This document shows positions 1 to 9,052 of a DNA stretch of 64,000 nt, piece by piece. The stretch comes from Chitinophagales bacterium. Its GTDB lineage: Bacteria > Bacteroidota > Bacteroidia > Chitinophagales > UBA2359. The notes beneath the pieces are model-generated. The model searched no databases. It was not told the origin of the DNA and saw only the letters and a program-made list of their open reading frames with translations. The DNA is taken from contig JAWKLZ010000002.1 in NCBI GenBank assembly GCA_041392475.1, forward strand, positions 124,001-188,000, in the 5' to 3' direction. Position 1 is the first letter of the stretch. Every line of letters begins with the position of its first letter. Both the position numbers and the translations under genes were made by a program.

Positions 1-266
1 GCAGCAGCTTTGGCATCACTTGCTTTTTTGGAGCAGCAGCCTGCAGCATCAGCAGATTTAGAGCAAGATTTCTTTGCAGTAGTAGCGTCTTCTTGAAGAG
101 AAGCTTTTACCACAGTTACTCCATTTGTTGTTTCTTGAGTAGTTGCAGCTGTTTCAGTTGCAGCTTTTTTACTGCAAGCAGCTGCGGACTTAGAACATTG
201 AGCAAAAGTGTCATTTCCAAGTGTGAACAATACAGCAACTACTAATAGTGCAAATAAATTCTTCAT
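1..266 (-). CDS. Ala/Lys/Cys-rich secreted small protein (3' end outside window)
   Basis: The start is the ATG at 266 and the frame stays open to the window edge, giving 88 visible codons without a stop. Residues 1-23 form a clear signal peptide (MKNLFALLVV... ending in FAQ). The mature part is low-complexity, rich in Ala, Lys, Ser and Thr, with Cys in short motifs: CSKSAAACSKK near the N-terminus and SCSKSADAAGCCSKK further on. This resembles small exported Cys-rich proteins of Bacteroidota that have no assigned function. Metal binding by the Cys clusters is possible but is inference. The protein is cut by the window, so full length and C-terminus are unknown. Confidence 0.7.
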   Translation of the reverse strand, partial: MKNLFALLVVAVLFTLGNDTFAQCSKSAAACSKKAATETAATTQETTNGVTVVKASLQEDATTAKKSCSKSADAAGCCSKKASDAKAA

Positions 267-413
267 GAAATTTGTTGTTTGATTGGTTAATAAAAAATTT
301 CGTAATTTTTATGTAAAGATAAATAATTATTGGGGAGTAAGATGTTAAGAAATTGGTTAAAAAGTATTAATGTAACCATTTAGACGAATTTTGGTTTTTA
401 TCGAATGGGCAGA

Positions 414-1808
414 CTATTTGGGCAGGGTAAAGTAAAAATTGGTGCCTCGATTCAATTTGGAGGTAAACCAGATTCTTCCTTTGTGACGTTCTACAATTTT
501 TTTGCAGATGGCCAAGCCTATTCCTGTACCTTCGTATTCATCTCGGTTGTGTAGTCGTTGAAAGATGGCGAATACTTTGTTTTTGTATTCTTCATCAATC
601 CCAATTCCGTTGTCAGCGATTTTGAAGATGTAATTATGTTCATCCTCTTGCACACTGATGCGAATGATAGGGGTTTCGTCTTTTTTGCGGAACTTGATGG
701 CATTACCTATCAAGTTTTGCACCAGTTGTATCATGTTCAGGTAGTTAGCATCGACTGTTGGTAAGTCTTTTGCAACAATTTGGGCATTGTTTTCTTTGAT
801 TGTACTGACGATGTTTCCTTTCACAATCTCTACCAATAGATTGAAGTCAACTTGTTCTAGTTCTCCTCGGTTTCGGCTAATACGTGAATATTGAAGCAAA
901 TCATCAATGAGTTGATTGATCTGACTAGTGCTATTGACCACAAAATTCAAGTATTCTTTGGCTTCTCCATCCAAAAGGTTTCCATATTTTCGCTCTAATA
1001 GCTGCGAAAAGCTGGAAATGGTTCGTACAGGAGCTTTCAGGTCGTGAGAAGCGATATAGGCAAATTCCTCCAAGTCAGAATTGGAGCGCATAAGGTCAAA
1101 AGCCCGTTCTGCCAATTTTTTTTCAATTCGTTTCCTGTCTTCAATCTCTTCTTTTAACTGGTGTTTTGTTTTTAGGTTTTGAAATAGTGCACCAGCTTTA
1201 TGGGCCATTACGGTATAAGAAGGTAACACTTTAGAATCTATTTTGCTGTAATAGGGTTCATCTACCGCTTGTTTGCCTGTCACAATCACACCCGACAAAT
1301 CGCCAATGTGGTTAAATGTCGGACAAACAATAGCTTCTGTAAATTGAATATTACTTAAATATAAATAGATAGGATGCTGAGGAGTAGCGATAAAACTGTG
1401 TTTTTGAGATACTATATCGGCATCAAAATCTAAACATTCAGGAACTTCCAACATTCCGTGCTGTGCCAAGGTGGAAATTTGGTGATTGAGTTCGTCAAAC
1501 TCGAAAAGAATACATTTTGGAAGTTTGAAGGCAAGGGCAAAATGACCTACAGTTGTGAGGGCAAAATCCGATATTCGCTGAATACGCATGGTTTTGTCAT
1601 CGTATTGTTGGATGATTTTCAAACGGTTTAGTTCTTCATCCAATTCATGTTTTGTTTCTGTTAAATGCTGCTCTACCAACACACTTCTTTCTACCTGTTC
1701 TTCAAGAGCCTTACACTTACACAATAGTTCTTCGTATGTAGGCTTTGATACAGAGGACTTGGTTAAACTCTCCATCATTGATTTCTCAATAGAGGGTGGA
1801 CGGGGCAT
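414..1808 (-). CDS. Sensor histidine kinase with GAF-like domain
   Basis: Two-component histidine kinase of 464 residues, counted from the ATG at 1808. The frame also allows a TTG start at 1844, but the ATG is preferred. A coiled-coil N-terminus (about residues 25-75) is followed by a GAF-like sensor region (about 75-210), a second coiled coil (about 213-250), a HisKA dimerisation helix and an HATPase_c domain. Visible motifs are the H-box ASHDLKAPVR with the phospho-acceptor His255, the N-box with Asn369, the G1 box DNGIGI (399-404) and the G2 box GTGIGL (427-432). There are no membrane segments, so it is probably cytoplasmic, with the arrangement of phytochrome/GAF-like kinases. No response regulator is adjacent, so its partner is unknown. 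It is transcribed in the same direction as msrB but about 265 bp away. Confidence 0.9.
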   Translation of the reverse strand: MPRPPSIEKSMMESLTKSSVSKPTYEELLCKCKALEEQVERSVLVEQHLTETKHELDEELNRLKIIQQYDDKTMRIQRISDFALTTVGHFALAFKLPKCILFEFDELNHQISTLAQHGMLEVPECLDFDADIVSQKHSFIATPQHPIYLYLSNIQFTEAIVCPTFNHIGDLSGVIVTGKQAVDEPYYSKIDSKVLPSYTVMAHKAGALFQNLKTKHQLKEEIEDRKRIEKKLAERAFDLMRSNSDLEEFAYIASHDLKAPVRTISSFSQLLERKYGNLLDGEAKEYLNFVVNSTSQINQLIDDLLQYSRISRNRGELEQVDFNLLVEIVKGNIVSTIKENNAQIVAKDLPTVDANYLNMIQLVQNLIGNAIKFRKKDETPIIRISVQEDEHNYIFKIADNGIGIDEEYKNKVFAIFQRLHNRDEYEGTGIGLAICKKIVERHKGRIWFTSKLNRGTNFYFTLPK

Positions 1809-1879
1809 ATAATTATACTCTTTGGTAAAGTTTTTAAACTTCAATAAGTAATTCAGAAAATCTTTATTACTCGTTAAAT

Positions 1880-1903
1880 AAAAGGTATTTGAATATACCT
1901 TTT
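1880..1903. other. Perfect 9-bp hairpin between msrB and the kinase gene
   Basis: AAAAGGTAT (1880-1888) pairs exactly with ATACCTTTT (1895-1903) over a 6-nt loop. It lies after the msrB stop and before the kinase start, both read leftwards. It has no strong T-run on the leftward strand, so it could be a weak terminator or a 5' leader hairpin. The role is undecided. Confidence 0.3.
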
Positions 1904-2073
1904 CATGGCAATTATTGGGTTAGTAGAATTTTTATTGTAAAGTAAAATAGTGGAAGTAAGTAGTGTTGGGTCAAATTTATGAACCCCTACCTTTATTATA
2001 TAGGGGATAAAAGAAGCAGCGATATACTCTATATCAAAGTTAATACTAATTTATGTATTTTTCAAACTTAATT

Positions 2074-2649
2074 TTATTTTGGTTCAAATTTTAAAGACAC
2101 TGAATTGATGCAATAGCGCAAATTGGTCGGTGGTGGACCGTCAGGGAATACATGTCCCAAATGGGCAAAACACCGATTGCACATCACTTCAACACGTTTC
2201 ATACCAAAAGTATTGTCTTCGTTTTCATAAATATTTATTTCTTCAATAGGTTTCCAGTAACTGGGCCATCCTGTACCAGATTTATACTTTGTTTCGGATG
2301 AAAACAAGGGTAAATCACAACAGACACAGTGATAAGTTCCTTTTTGTTTATTATCCCAATATTCACCAGTGAAGGCACGTTCTGTACCTTTTTGTCGTGC
2401 TACATAATACTGTTCTGCGGTCAATTGAGCTTTCCATTCCGCTTCTGTTTTTTGTACCCTTTCAAAAGGTAATTTGTCCTGGTCTGTCGAAGTTATGGCT
2501 GTATCATCCTGCAATTTCACTATTTTTGCAGAAGTTTCTATTTCAGATTTATCCATAGCCATTTTGCTGGGATTTTGGTTTTGAGAACATCCCATTGCTG
2601 TTACTATCAATAATAATAACATTCCAATAATTCTTCCTGTGGCTTTCAT
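2074..2649 (-). CDS. msrB: Peptide-methionine (R)-S-oxide reductase MsrB, lipoprotein
   Basis: Reduces methionine-R-sulfoxide in proteins. The 191-residue protein has a lipoprotein signal ending at Cys21 (TAMG|C), so it is probably anchored in the cell envelope and repairs oxidised exported proteins. The SelR domain covers about residues 62-188. Zinc ligands are Cys108 and Cys111 (CVCC) and Cys157 and Cys160 (CNRC). The catalytic cysteine is Cys180 in RYCINSVSL. The motifs GTGWPSYW and HLGHVFPDGP are typical of the family. A 40-residue Ser/Thr/Lys-rich linker separates the lipid anchor from the domain. It stands alone, with no msrA next to it. Confidence 0.95.
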   Translation of the reverse strand: MKATGRIIGMLLLLIVTAMGCSQNQNPSKMAMDKSEIETSAKIVKLQDDTAITSTDQDKLPFERVQKTEAEWKAQLTAEQYYVARQKGTERAFTGEYWDNKQKGTYHCVCCDLPLFSSETKYKSGTGWPSYWKPIEEINIYENEDNTFGMKRVEVMCNRCFAHLGHVFPDGPPPTNLRYCINSVSLKFEPK

Positions 2650-2954
2650 GTTGTTAATTTTTTAAGTATTCAAAAAGCAGCGTTCTTGATATACTATAAA
2701 ATGCAAAAATGATGTAAAACGTTCTGCTTGACAACTCAATTTCTTTTCATAATGCTGGTATAGGACAAATTAAACAAAAGCAGATAAATTATTCGCTGTA
2801 TCTTTGCTCTTCATCGAATAAGAGCTTCAAATAATATAGTACAGTGATTAGTTAGCTGTTTATTAGTTCTTTAATACGATTAAGTCGAAGTTTTAGGTAA
2901 AAAGAAACTGCCATTTATTTAATATTTGTAGCAATAGGAAAAACTCCAAAAACC
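2650..2954. other. Intergenic region with a -7-like element for the helicase gene
   Basis: This 305-bp AT-rich gap separates divergent msrB and the helicase gene. The only site noticed is TATCTTTG at 2799-2806 on the plus strand. It matches the Bacteroidota -7 consensus TAnnTTTG, but no convincing -33 TTTG lies upstream of it. If used, it would give the helicase mRNA a leader of about 140 nt. No RNA gene or small ORF is seen. Confidence 0.3.
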
Positions 2955-4277
2955 ATGAACAGTACGCTTCCAAATTTCCAAGAAATTCTTCAAAACCTCG
3001 ATATTGAAGCCCTCAATGAGATGCAATTGACAACCATTGAAGCGGGGAAAACAACGCAAGACATTGTACTGCGTTCACCCACAGGAACGGGGAAAACACT
3101 TGCTTTTTTACTGCCCCTTTACAGCCGTTTGAAGCCAGAAAGTACAGTAGTGCAAGCGGTCATTTTAGTGCCTACCAGAGAGTTGGCATTGCAGGTGACG
3201 AGCGTTATTCAAAGCATGAAAATTCCTTACAAAGTAAGCTGCTGTTATGGCGGACACCCTGTTAGGCTTGAAAAGAAAGACCTCAAAAATATCCCCGATA
3301 TTATAGTTGCTACTCCTGGGCGATTGAAAGACCATATATGGCGAGACCATATTGACATATCACAGGCAAAAATGTTGGTATTGGATGAGTTTGACAAATC
3401 TTTAGCCTTTGGTTTTCAGGACGAAATGGCGTACATCATTGGTCAATTGCCCTTGCTGCAAAAGCGGATTTTAACTTCCGCAACCCACTCCCTGCAAATA
3501 CCCTCTTTTGTGGGGCTAAACCATCCTACCTATCTGGATTTTGAAGATGAAGAACAGATGCCACAATTGGAGGTGAAACTGGTGAAATCCCCCGATAAAG
3601 ACAAACTCGAAACGCTTTACCAGTTGATTTGTAATTTGGGAGATGCGTCTATGCTTGTTTTCTGCAATTTTCGAGAAACCGTAGAGCGGGTTAGTAATTT
3701 TTTGCACGAAAAAGACATTGTTCACGACTATTTTCATGGTGGATTGGAGCAGATAGACCGAGAGAAAAAACTATTGAAGTTCAGAAACGGAACCTATCAA
3801 ATTTTAGTTTCGACGGACGTTACGGCTCGTGGATTGGATATTCCCGAAATCCAGTACATTGTCCATTACCATTTAGCCCCCAAAGAAGATATTTTTGTGC
3901 ATCGAAATGGTAGAACTGCAAGGATGCACGCCACAGGAACGGTTTTTTTGCTACAATCTCCACAAGAACAACTCCCTGACTATCTAAACAATACACTCGA
4001 AACGTTTGAACTTCACGAAAATGTATCTCCTCCTCCAAAACCTGAATGGCAAACATTGTCGCTCAACAAAGGTAAGTCAGACAAGGTGAGTAAAGGCGAT
4101 GTTGTTGGTTTCTTAATCAAACAAGGAGGATTGCAGAAAGGAGACATCGGAATTATTGAAGTGAAACACTTCTTTTCACTTGTGGCTGTCAAAAGCAAGA
4201 AAATGAATGGTTTGGTAAAGAAAGTGGACAATCAAAAAGTCAAGGGGAAGAAGGTGAGGGTTTGGGTTGATGAATAA
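2955..4277 (+). CDS. DEAD-box RNA helicase with DbpA-like RNA-binding domain
   Basis: ATP-dependent RNA helicase of 440 residues. Visible motifs are Walker A SPTGTGKT (41-48), PTRELA (73-78), TPGR (120-123), motif II as DEFD (144-147) rather than DEAD, SAT (175-177), and HRNGRTAR (316-323). About residues 380-440 resemble the DbpA RNA-binding domain (GDVVGFLIKQGGL...GDIGIIEV...), which in DbpA targets 23S rRNA. A role in ribosome assembly is therefore likely, by analogy. The DEFD variant keeps the catalytic Asp-Glu pair. The gene is convergent with the phyH-like gene, with 27 bp between their ends. Confidence 0.9.
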   Translation: MNSTLPNFQEILQNLDIEALNEMQLTTIEAGKTTQDIVLRSPTGTGKTLAFLLPLYSRLKPESTVVQAVILVPTRELALQVTSVIQSMKIPYKVSCCYGGHPVRLEKKDLKNIPDIIVATPGRLKDHIWRDHIDISQAKMLVLDEFDKSLAFGFQDEMAYIIGQLPLLQKRILTSATHSLQIPSFVGLNHPTYLDFEDEEQMPQLEVKLVKSPDKDKLETLYQLICNLGDASMLVFCNFRETVERVSNFLHEKDIVHDYFHGGLEQIDREKKLLKFRNGTYQILVSTDVTARGLDIPEIQYIVHYHLAPKEDIFVHRNGRTARMHATGTVFLLQSPQEQLPDYLNNTLETFELHENVSPPPKPEWQTLSLNKGKSDKVSKGDVVGFLIKQGGLQKGDIGIIEVKHFFSLVAVKSKKMNGLVKKVDNQKVKGKKVRVWVDE

Positions 4278-4304
4278 TCGAGAAATGAAATTGAAGCAAG
4301 AAGG

Positions 4305-5030
4305 TCAATAAAAAACCGATAATTTTTCTGCCCACTCCAAAGGTTTAACCAAAGGTTGGTTGCAAAACTCCAAGTGGATTACACGCCTTTGTCGCTCGTT
4401 AATCGCTCGGCTCGATGCGTGAAAAGTCAAGGGCTTCATCAACATCACACCGCCATTTTTGACATTGCAGTAAGTGCCAGATTCTTTATTGCTATCATCG
4501 ATTGAAGCGAACCTACGAACGCCTTTCAAATGAGATTTTGGGATTACCTTCAATGCGCCATTGTTTTCATCCGTATCATCCAAGTGAATTCTTATGGTAA
4601 TGGTTTTTTCGAGAATATCGGCAGGAGGCTGAACACCAAATTGACCTCTTTTGAAAGTCCAACTGTTGTAGTTTTCGATAGCCACTTTTTTATTCACAGA
4701 AATGCTAAGGTCTTGATGGTAAGGTACAAACCAATTGGAGTCTTTGGGTTTGTCAAGATACATGGCTTTGGTGAGAAAATAGTCTTTTCCTCCAATTTCT
4801 TCAATTAGTTGCATCAATTGCTTTGTGAAAAGTAAGGGCTTCAATGCAGGGACATTCTTCAATAATTGCCTCACTGCAAACAAATTTTTCGTTTTCATGA
4901 AAGAAGCCTCTTCTGAATCTATGGCATCCATACATACAGAAATTGCAGCAATTTCCGATTCGGTGTAAACTGCTGCAATCACTGAAAAGCCAGATTCCTC
5001 CAGCTCTTGTTTATTTTCTTGGAAACCCAT
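4305..5030 (-). CDS. Phytanoyl-CoA dioxygenase (PhyH) family protein
   Basis: Predicted Fe(II)/2-oxoglutarate-dependent oxygenase of 241 residues. The expected iron-binding triad is visible: His105 and Asp107 in PYHQD, and His204 in TFHASSRA. Arg208 or Arg216 is the likely 2-oxoglutarate-binding residue. The substrate cannot be predicted, because this family hydroxylates many small molecules. It starts 6 bp after the stop of the iscA-like gene on the same strand, so the two are probably co-transcribed. A link between Fe-S carrier and iron enzyme is only suggested by this adjacency. Confidence 0.85.
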   Translation of the reverse strand: MGFQENKQELEESGFSVIAAVYTESEIAAISVCMDAIDSEEASFMKTKNLFAVRQLLKNVPALKPLLFTKQLMQLIEEIGGKDYFLTKAMYLDKPKDSNWFVPYHQDLSISVNKKVAIENYNSWTFKRGQFGVQPPADILEKTITIRIHLDDTDENNGALKVIPKSHLKGVRRFASIDDSNKESGTYCNVKNGGVMLMKPLTFHASSRAINERQRRVIHLEFCNQPLVKPLEWAEKLSVFY

Positions 5031-5036
5031 TGAAGT

Positions 5037-5408
5037 CTAAGCAGAAAAAGAACTGCCACAACCACAAGTCGATTCTGCATTGGGGTTGTTGAACACAAAA
5101 CCCCTGTTGTTCAATCCATTCACGTAGTCGACCTCCATCCCAATCAAATACATCGTATGTGTTTTGTTGAGAATAATCGGAATGCCATCCACTTCAAACT
5201 CCATGTCTCCGTCTTTCTTCAAGTCGAAGCCCAAAATATAACTCATGCCAGAACATCCTCCACCCTTCACGCCGACTCTTAATTGATGTGTATCAGGCAC
5301 GTCTTTTTCGTATAGCAAGGTTTTCAGTTCATTAATTGCACCTTGTGTAAATTGAACAGGAGGCGTATCTAATAAAGTAGTTGGTCTTTCTTTTGTTAAT
5401 TCACTCAT
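5037..5408 (-). CDS. HesB/IscA-type iron-sulfur cluster assembly/carrier protein
   Basis: A-type Fe-S carrier of 123 residues. The conserved cysteines are Cys52 (GGGCSGM) and Cys115 and Cys117 (CGCGSS), the usual cluster ligands. The frame remains open upstream to 5480, but the ATG at 5408 is chosen for two reasons: it gives the normal family length, and a promoter-like site (5449-5480) lies inside the upstream extension, so a start there would be upstream of transcription. It probably heads a two-gene unit with the phyH-like gene. No iscS or iscU is seen nearby. Confidence 0.9.
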   Translation of the reverse strand: MSELTKERPTTLLDTPPVQFTQGAINELKTLLYEKDVPDTHQLRVGVKGGGCSGMSYILGFDLKKDGDMEFEVDGIPIILNKTHTMYLIGMEVDYVNGLNNRGFVFNNPNAESTCGCGSSFSA

Positions 5409-5448
5409 GATACTGTGTTTTTTTATGTACTCTTCAACAATTCTACCA

Positions 5449-5480
5449 CAAAAATAGTTCTTTTGAAGAACAGTTGCCAA
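5449..5480 (-). promoter_or_regulatory. Bacteroidota-type promoter for the iscA-phyH pair
   Basis: On the leftward strand a TTG (complement of 5478-5480) is followed after 21 nt by TATTTTTG (complement of 5449-5456), a full match to TAnnTTTG. Transcription would begin near 5442, about 35 nt before the ATG at 5408. The site helps to settle the start codon of the downstream gene. Confidence 0.55.
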
Positions 5481-5531
5481 TTAAAAATTCACCTCTAATA
5501 TTGAAATATCCAATATCAAAGCCCCAAATTC

Positions 5532-6332
5532 CTACCGATACTGCTTCAAAAAAACAATATACTCCTGCCAATCATTGTTGGATTCACTAAATTCAAAGGT
5601 TTCTTGAACAACCTTGTAGTTGTCAATATCTTGGACATAGTGGTAGCCAAATTTTGCCAAGTCCAGTTTGCTTTTTTCAAATTCAAATAAGGTCATCAAC
5701 TCCTTCAATTGTTTAAATTGCAGACATTTTCCACTAATCAGCTGTTTGGCAGCCTGCAATTTTCGGTTTTCAAACTCCTCTTTTACCAACGACGATTTAA
5801 GGTTCACAATTTCCGCATCCTTCAATGGCGTAGTACACAGAGGCGTAGGAGAAAGGTCGGGAACACTAAAAAACGTCAGGCGACCCGACTTAGGAGCAGC
5901 AGGTACACTCGCTGTGGAAGCATCCGAGACAGTTTTATAAGCAATCTCTACAATGCCTTTGGGGTTCGTTGTGATAGGCGATTCCTTGTCGTAAAACACT
6001 CCATAATTGTCAAATTTATTTTTGGCAATATGGTAGGTGTAAATTGTATTTTCGTGTAAATAAATATTTTGCAGTATTTTTTCGGCGTTTCCGTTATCCG
6101 ATAATATCAATTGAAGTCGGCAAACAGGCGTAGGAATGTCTGTGACGATTACCGCTTTGGCGTTTTTTGCACTTTGTTGAACATCGTTGAGCCATACCTC
6201 AAAAGGTGGACGGTTCTCGCCAGCATCCTCTGGAAAGGTAAAATGGATGCTCGCCGTTTGTCCAAAAGTCACTTGACTGAATGAAAGCAAAAACAGCAAG
6301 GCTGTTGGGATGTTAATAAGATACTTTTTCAT
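5532..6332 (-). CDS. Secreted DUF4476 domain protein
   Basis: The ATG at 6332 (MKKYLINIP...) gives 266 residues. A TTG three codons upstream is less likely. Residues 1-25 form a signal peptide ending near FGQ. The N-terminal half (about 26-130) looks like a beta-rich domain (ASIHFTFPEDAGENRPPFEVWLND). The C-terminal 90 residues match the DUF4476 pattern, with repeated helical segments such as KLQAAKQLISGKCLQFKQLKELMTLF and LDLAKFGYHYVQD. DUF4476 proteins are common and uncharacterised in Bacteroidota. The gene is divergent from the next one, with about 32 bp between the two ATG codons, so the promoters must overlap or lie within coding DNA. Confidence 0.8.
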   Translation of the reverse strand: MKKYLINIPTALLFLLSFSQVTFGQTASIHFTFPEDAGENRPPFEVWLNDVQQSAKNAKAVIVTDIPTPVCRLQLILSDNGNAEKILQNIYLHENTIYTYHIAKNKFDNYGVFYDKESPITTNPKGIVEIAYKTVSDASTASVPAAPKSGRLTFFSVPDLSPTPLCTTPLKDAEIVNLKSSLVKEEFENRKLQAAKQLISGKCLQFKQLKELMTLFEFEKSKLDLAKFGYHYVQDIDNYKVVQETFEFSESNNDWQEYIVFLKQYR

Positions 6333-6364
6333 TTTTGACAATTATTTTAAAAAAGAAAACGAAC

Positions 6365-8146
6365 ATGGTTAGAGTTCGCAAATTTGGGTCTATCATATTG
6401 GTTTGGGTGAGTATGTGCTGTTTGTTTGAGCAGGCGAAAGCCCAAAATGTGCCTATCTTCTTAGATGGCAGATTTGACGATTGGTTCAATATCTCCTCAG
6501 AATATACCGATCCGATTGGAGATACGAATGGTGCATTTGGCTTGGACTTATTGAATTTCTCGATGACCAACAACAAGGACTACCTATTCATTCGACTTCA
6601 ATTGAATCAAAACATCAAGTTGATAGAAAACAACGACTTATTTCTATACCTCGATACCGATGACAATTCACAAACAGGCAAAACTATTAACGGAATTGGA
6701 GCAGAAATTGGTATTGACTTTGGCAACAGGCTGCTCTATATGTATCCTGCCAACAGCCTTTTTACCTACAATTTTGACCGCATCGACTTTCGCAGTTTGC
6801 CGACAGTCAGTGGATTCCAACACGAAATCGCCCTTAGTCGTCATGCTTTGATGCCCAATAATAGTACGCTTGTCTTCTCAAATAGTTCTATCAAAGCACT
6901 TTTTAAAGACGAAAGCACCTTCAATGGAGATGCTATGCCCAACAATGGCAGCGTGTTCACTTATTCTTTTGAAGAAAACACCCCCGAAGCGAACTCAAAC
7001 ATTAACATAGAAAGGACGCAGGAAAATCACCTCCGATTGATGACCTACAATACACTGCAAAATGGATTAACAGACGGCAGTAGAGCAGGAGCTTTTCGGC
7101 GAACTATACAGGCCGTTCAGCCCGACATTATCACCTTCAATGAGTGCTGGGATGTCACCGCTACTTATGCCAAAAACTTCATGGACAATATCTTGAGTTT
7201 ACCGAATGGATCAGGCTGGCATACCGTAAAATTGGACGATGGCAATATTACCGCAAGTCGCTATCCGATTCTGAAAAGTTGGGAAATATTGGATGGCAAT
7301 CGACTCACTGCTTCGCTCATTCAATTGCCACGAACCATTTTTCCGAAAGATGTGCTGGTTGTCAATGCTCACTTCAAATGTTGTGGAGATGGTGATGCAA
7401 GGCGACAAGTGGAAGCGGATGCTTTTGCGGCATTTATTGCAGATGCCAAAACGGTTGGTGGTAGGATAGATTTACCCGAAAACACGCCTTTCGTCTTGGC
7501 AGGAGACCTCAATTTGGTCGGTTCTTCACAGCCTTTGACCACTTTATTGACGGGCGACATTGTCAACAATTTTGTTTTTGGTGAAGATGCTACCTTGGAT
7601 TGGGATGACAGTGATTTGGAAGACGTTATTTCTCCTCAAACGGGTGATTACATGGCCTTTACATGGTTGGGGGAAGACAGCAGTTTTCCCGCAGGTCGTT
7701 TGGATTTTATGATTCACTCCAACAGTGTGATGGAGGTAAAAAAGGCTTACACACTCAACACAACCTTGATGCCGCTTCAAGATTTGGACTACTATAATCT
7801 CAATGCCAATGATACCAAAACTGCTTCCGACCATTTACCCAAAATAACCGACTTTGAAATGACAATGACTACTGATATTGCTTCAAAAATAACGCCTCTG
7901 CAATTGACCATTCAACCCAATCCTTTTGAAGATGTGCTGCAAATACATTACCAAATCGAAGGCACAAAAAACCTTCAATGGCAACTCTTCAATACTACTG
8001 GGCAAACGGTTTGGCAAACGACAACGAATGATTCGACAGGTGATTTGAAACTATCTGAGGTGATGACCGTTTCAGGAGTGTATTTATTGAAGGTGAATAA
8101 CTTAGAAGGGAATGGACATCAGGTTTGGAGGTTGTTGAAGATGTGA
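6365..8146 (+). CDS. Secreted endonuclease/exonuclease/phosphatase-family protein with T9SS type A sorting domain
   Basis: The ATG at 6365 gives 593 residues starting MVRVRKFGSII, a normal signal peptide ending in AKAQ. A TTG at 6335 in the same frame would overlap the divergent gene and lengthen the signal, so it is not chosen. An N-terminal beta domain (about 28-210, DGRFDDWFN...) precedes an EEP fold: MTYNTLQNG, ITFNECWD (metal-binding Glu), NAHFKCCGDGD, VLAGDLNL and the terminal SDHLP with its catalytic His. Substrates of this fold include DNA, phosphoinositides and sphingomyelin; the actual one is unknown. The last 80 residues (IQPNPFEDVLQIHY ... GVYLLKVNN) are a type A sorting domain, so export through T9SS and release or anchoring at the cell surface is expected. 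Confidence 0.85.
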   Translation: MVRVRKFGSIILVWVSMCCLFEQAKAQNVPIFLDGRFDDWFNISSEYTDPIGDTNGAFGLDLLNFSMTNNKDYLFIRLQLNQNIKLIENNDLFLYLDTDDNSQTGKTINGIGAEIGIDFGNRLLYMYPANSLFTYNFDRIDFRSLPTVSGFQHEIALSRHALMPNNSTLVFSNSSIKALFKDESTFNGDAMPNNGSVFTYSFEENTPEANSNINIERTQENHLRLMTYNTLQNGLTDGSRAGAFRRTIQAVQPDIITFNECWDVTATYAKNFMDNILSLPNGSGWHTVKLDDGNITASRYPILKSWEILDGNRLTASLIQLPRTIFPKDVLVVNAHFKCCGDGDARRQVEADAFAAFIADAKTVGGRIDLPENTPFVLAGDLNLVGSSQPLTTLLTGDIVNNFVFGEDATLDWDDSDLEDVISPQTGDYMAFTWLGEDSSFPAGRLDFMIHSNSVMEVKKAYTLNTTLMPLQDLDYYNLNANDTKTASDHLPKITDFEMTMTTDIASKITPLQLTIQPNPFEDVLQIHYQIEGTKNLQWQLFNTTGQTVWQTTTNDSTGDLKLSEVMTVSGVYLLKVNNLEGNGHQVWRLLKM

Positions 8147-8256
8147 TACGAAATATGATAAGCAAGAATTTTATCATTACCACAAAAACAAACACATAAC
8201 TTACACTTCGAAGATTCATCTGCGAAATCTGTCTAAATTCTAAAATTTGTAATTTA

Positions 8257-9042
8257 ATGTCAACCATACAATTTTCTCACGCCAACGGTTTTCCTGCAAA
8301 AAGTTACCAACATTTTTTTGAGTGCTTTGATAGTGATTATCAGTTCAGTTATGTCAATATGTTCGGACATGGAGCCTACAAAGCAGGCCGAAATTGGCAG
8401 CAATTGACCCAAGAATTGATTGCAGACATTGAAGCCAAACACCAAGAACCTGTCATTGGAGCAGGACACTCACTGGGTGGAGTCCTCACACTTTTCGCAA
8501 GCATTCAACGCCCCGAGTTGTTTGAAATAGTGCTGATACTCGACCCTCCGCTTTTCAGTCCTTGGGTGCGTGTAGGAATAGGCATTTATTACTATTTGGG
8601 CTTGTCGAAATACTTCGTGCCGATTGCTAAAAAAGCCAAGAATCGACGTACGCACTTCGATAGTAGGGAACAGGTGTATGAATCTTTTAGAAAAAAATCA
8701 CTGTTCAAAAACTTTGACGAACAATGTTTTAAGGATTATATTCAACACGGCTTTAAAGATTCAGCGGATGGGAATGGAATAGAATTGGCTTTTTCAAGAG
8801 AAGTGGAATACAACAATTTTTGCAGCACGCCCTATTACCTATCGAATACAAAATTGCAGCGACCTACCTATTTTATCCATGCGACCAAACACGGCGTATT
8901 GCGACCAAAGGATTTGCAGTATTTGAAACAGACGTTTTCGCCCCCAGCTACTTTTATCCCTTTTGAAGGAGGACATTTGTTCCCTTTAGAAGCACCTGAA
9001 AAAACTGCACAATTGCTGCAAAGTATTATTAGCTCCCAATAA
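8257..9042 (+). CDS. Alpha/beta-fold hydrolase
   Basis: Hydrolase of 261 residues without a signal peptide. The nucleophile elbow is GHSLGG with Ser72, and the catalytic His is likely His240 in EGGHLFPLE. An oxyanion-hole segment, HANGFPAKSY, sits near the N-terminus. This HANGFP-type start is common in small bacterial hydrolases whose substrate is not known, with esterase or lipase-like activity expected. It follows the EEP gene on the same strand after 110 bp, so co-transcription is possible but not clear. Confidence 0.88.
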   Translation: MSTIQFSHANGFPAKSYQHFFECFDSDYQFSYVNMFGHGAYKAGRNWQQLTQELIADIEAKHQEPVIGAGHSLGGVLTLFASIQRPELFEIVLILDPPLFSPWVRVGIGIYYYLGLSKYFVPIAKKAKNRRTHFDSREQVYESFRKKSLFKNFDEQCFKDYIQHGFKDSADGNGIELAFSREVEYNNFCSTPYYLSNTKLQRPTYFIHATKHGVLRPKDLQYLKQTFSPPATFIPFEGGHLFPLEAPEKTAQLLQSIISSQ

Positions 9043-9052
9043 AAAAGAAGAA

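Noticed and set aside
5409..5480. N-terminal extension of the IscA-type protein by 24 codons
   Set aside because: The extension is not IscA-like and would start upstream of the best promoter. The ATG at 5408 gives the normal length.
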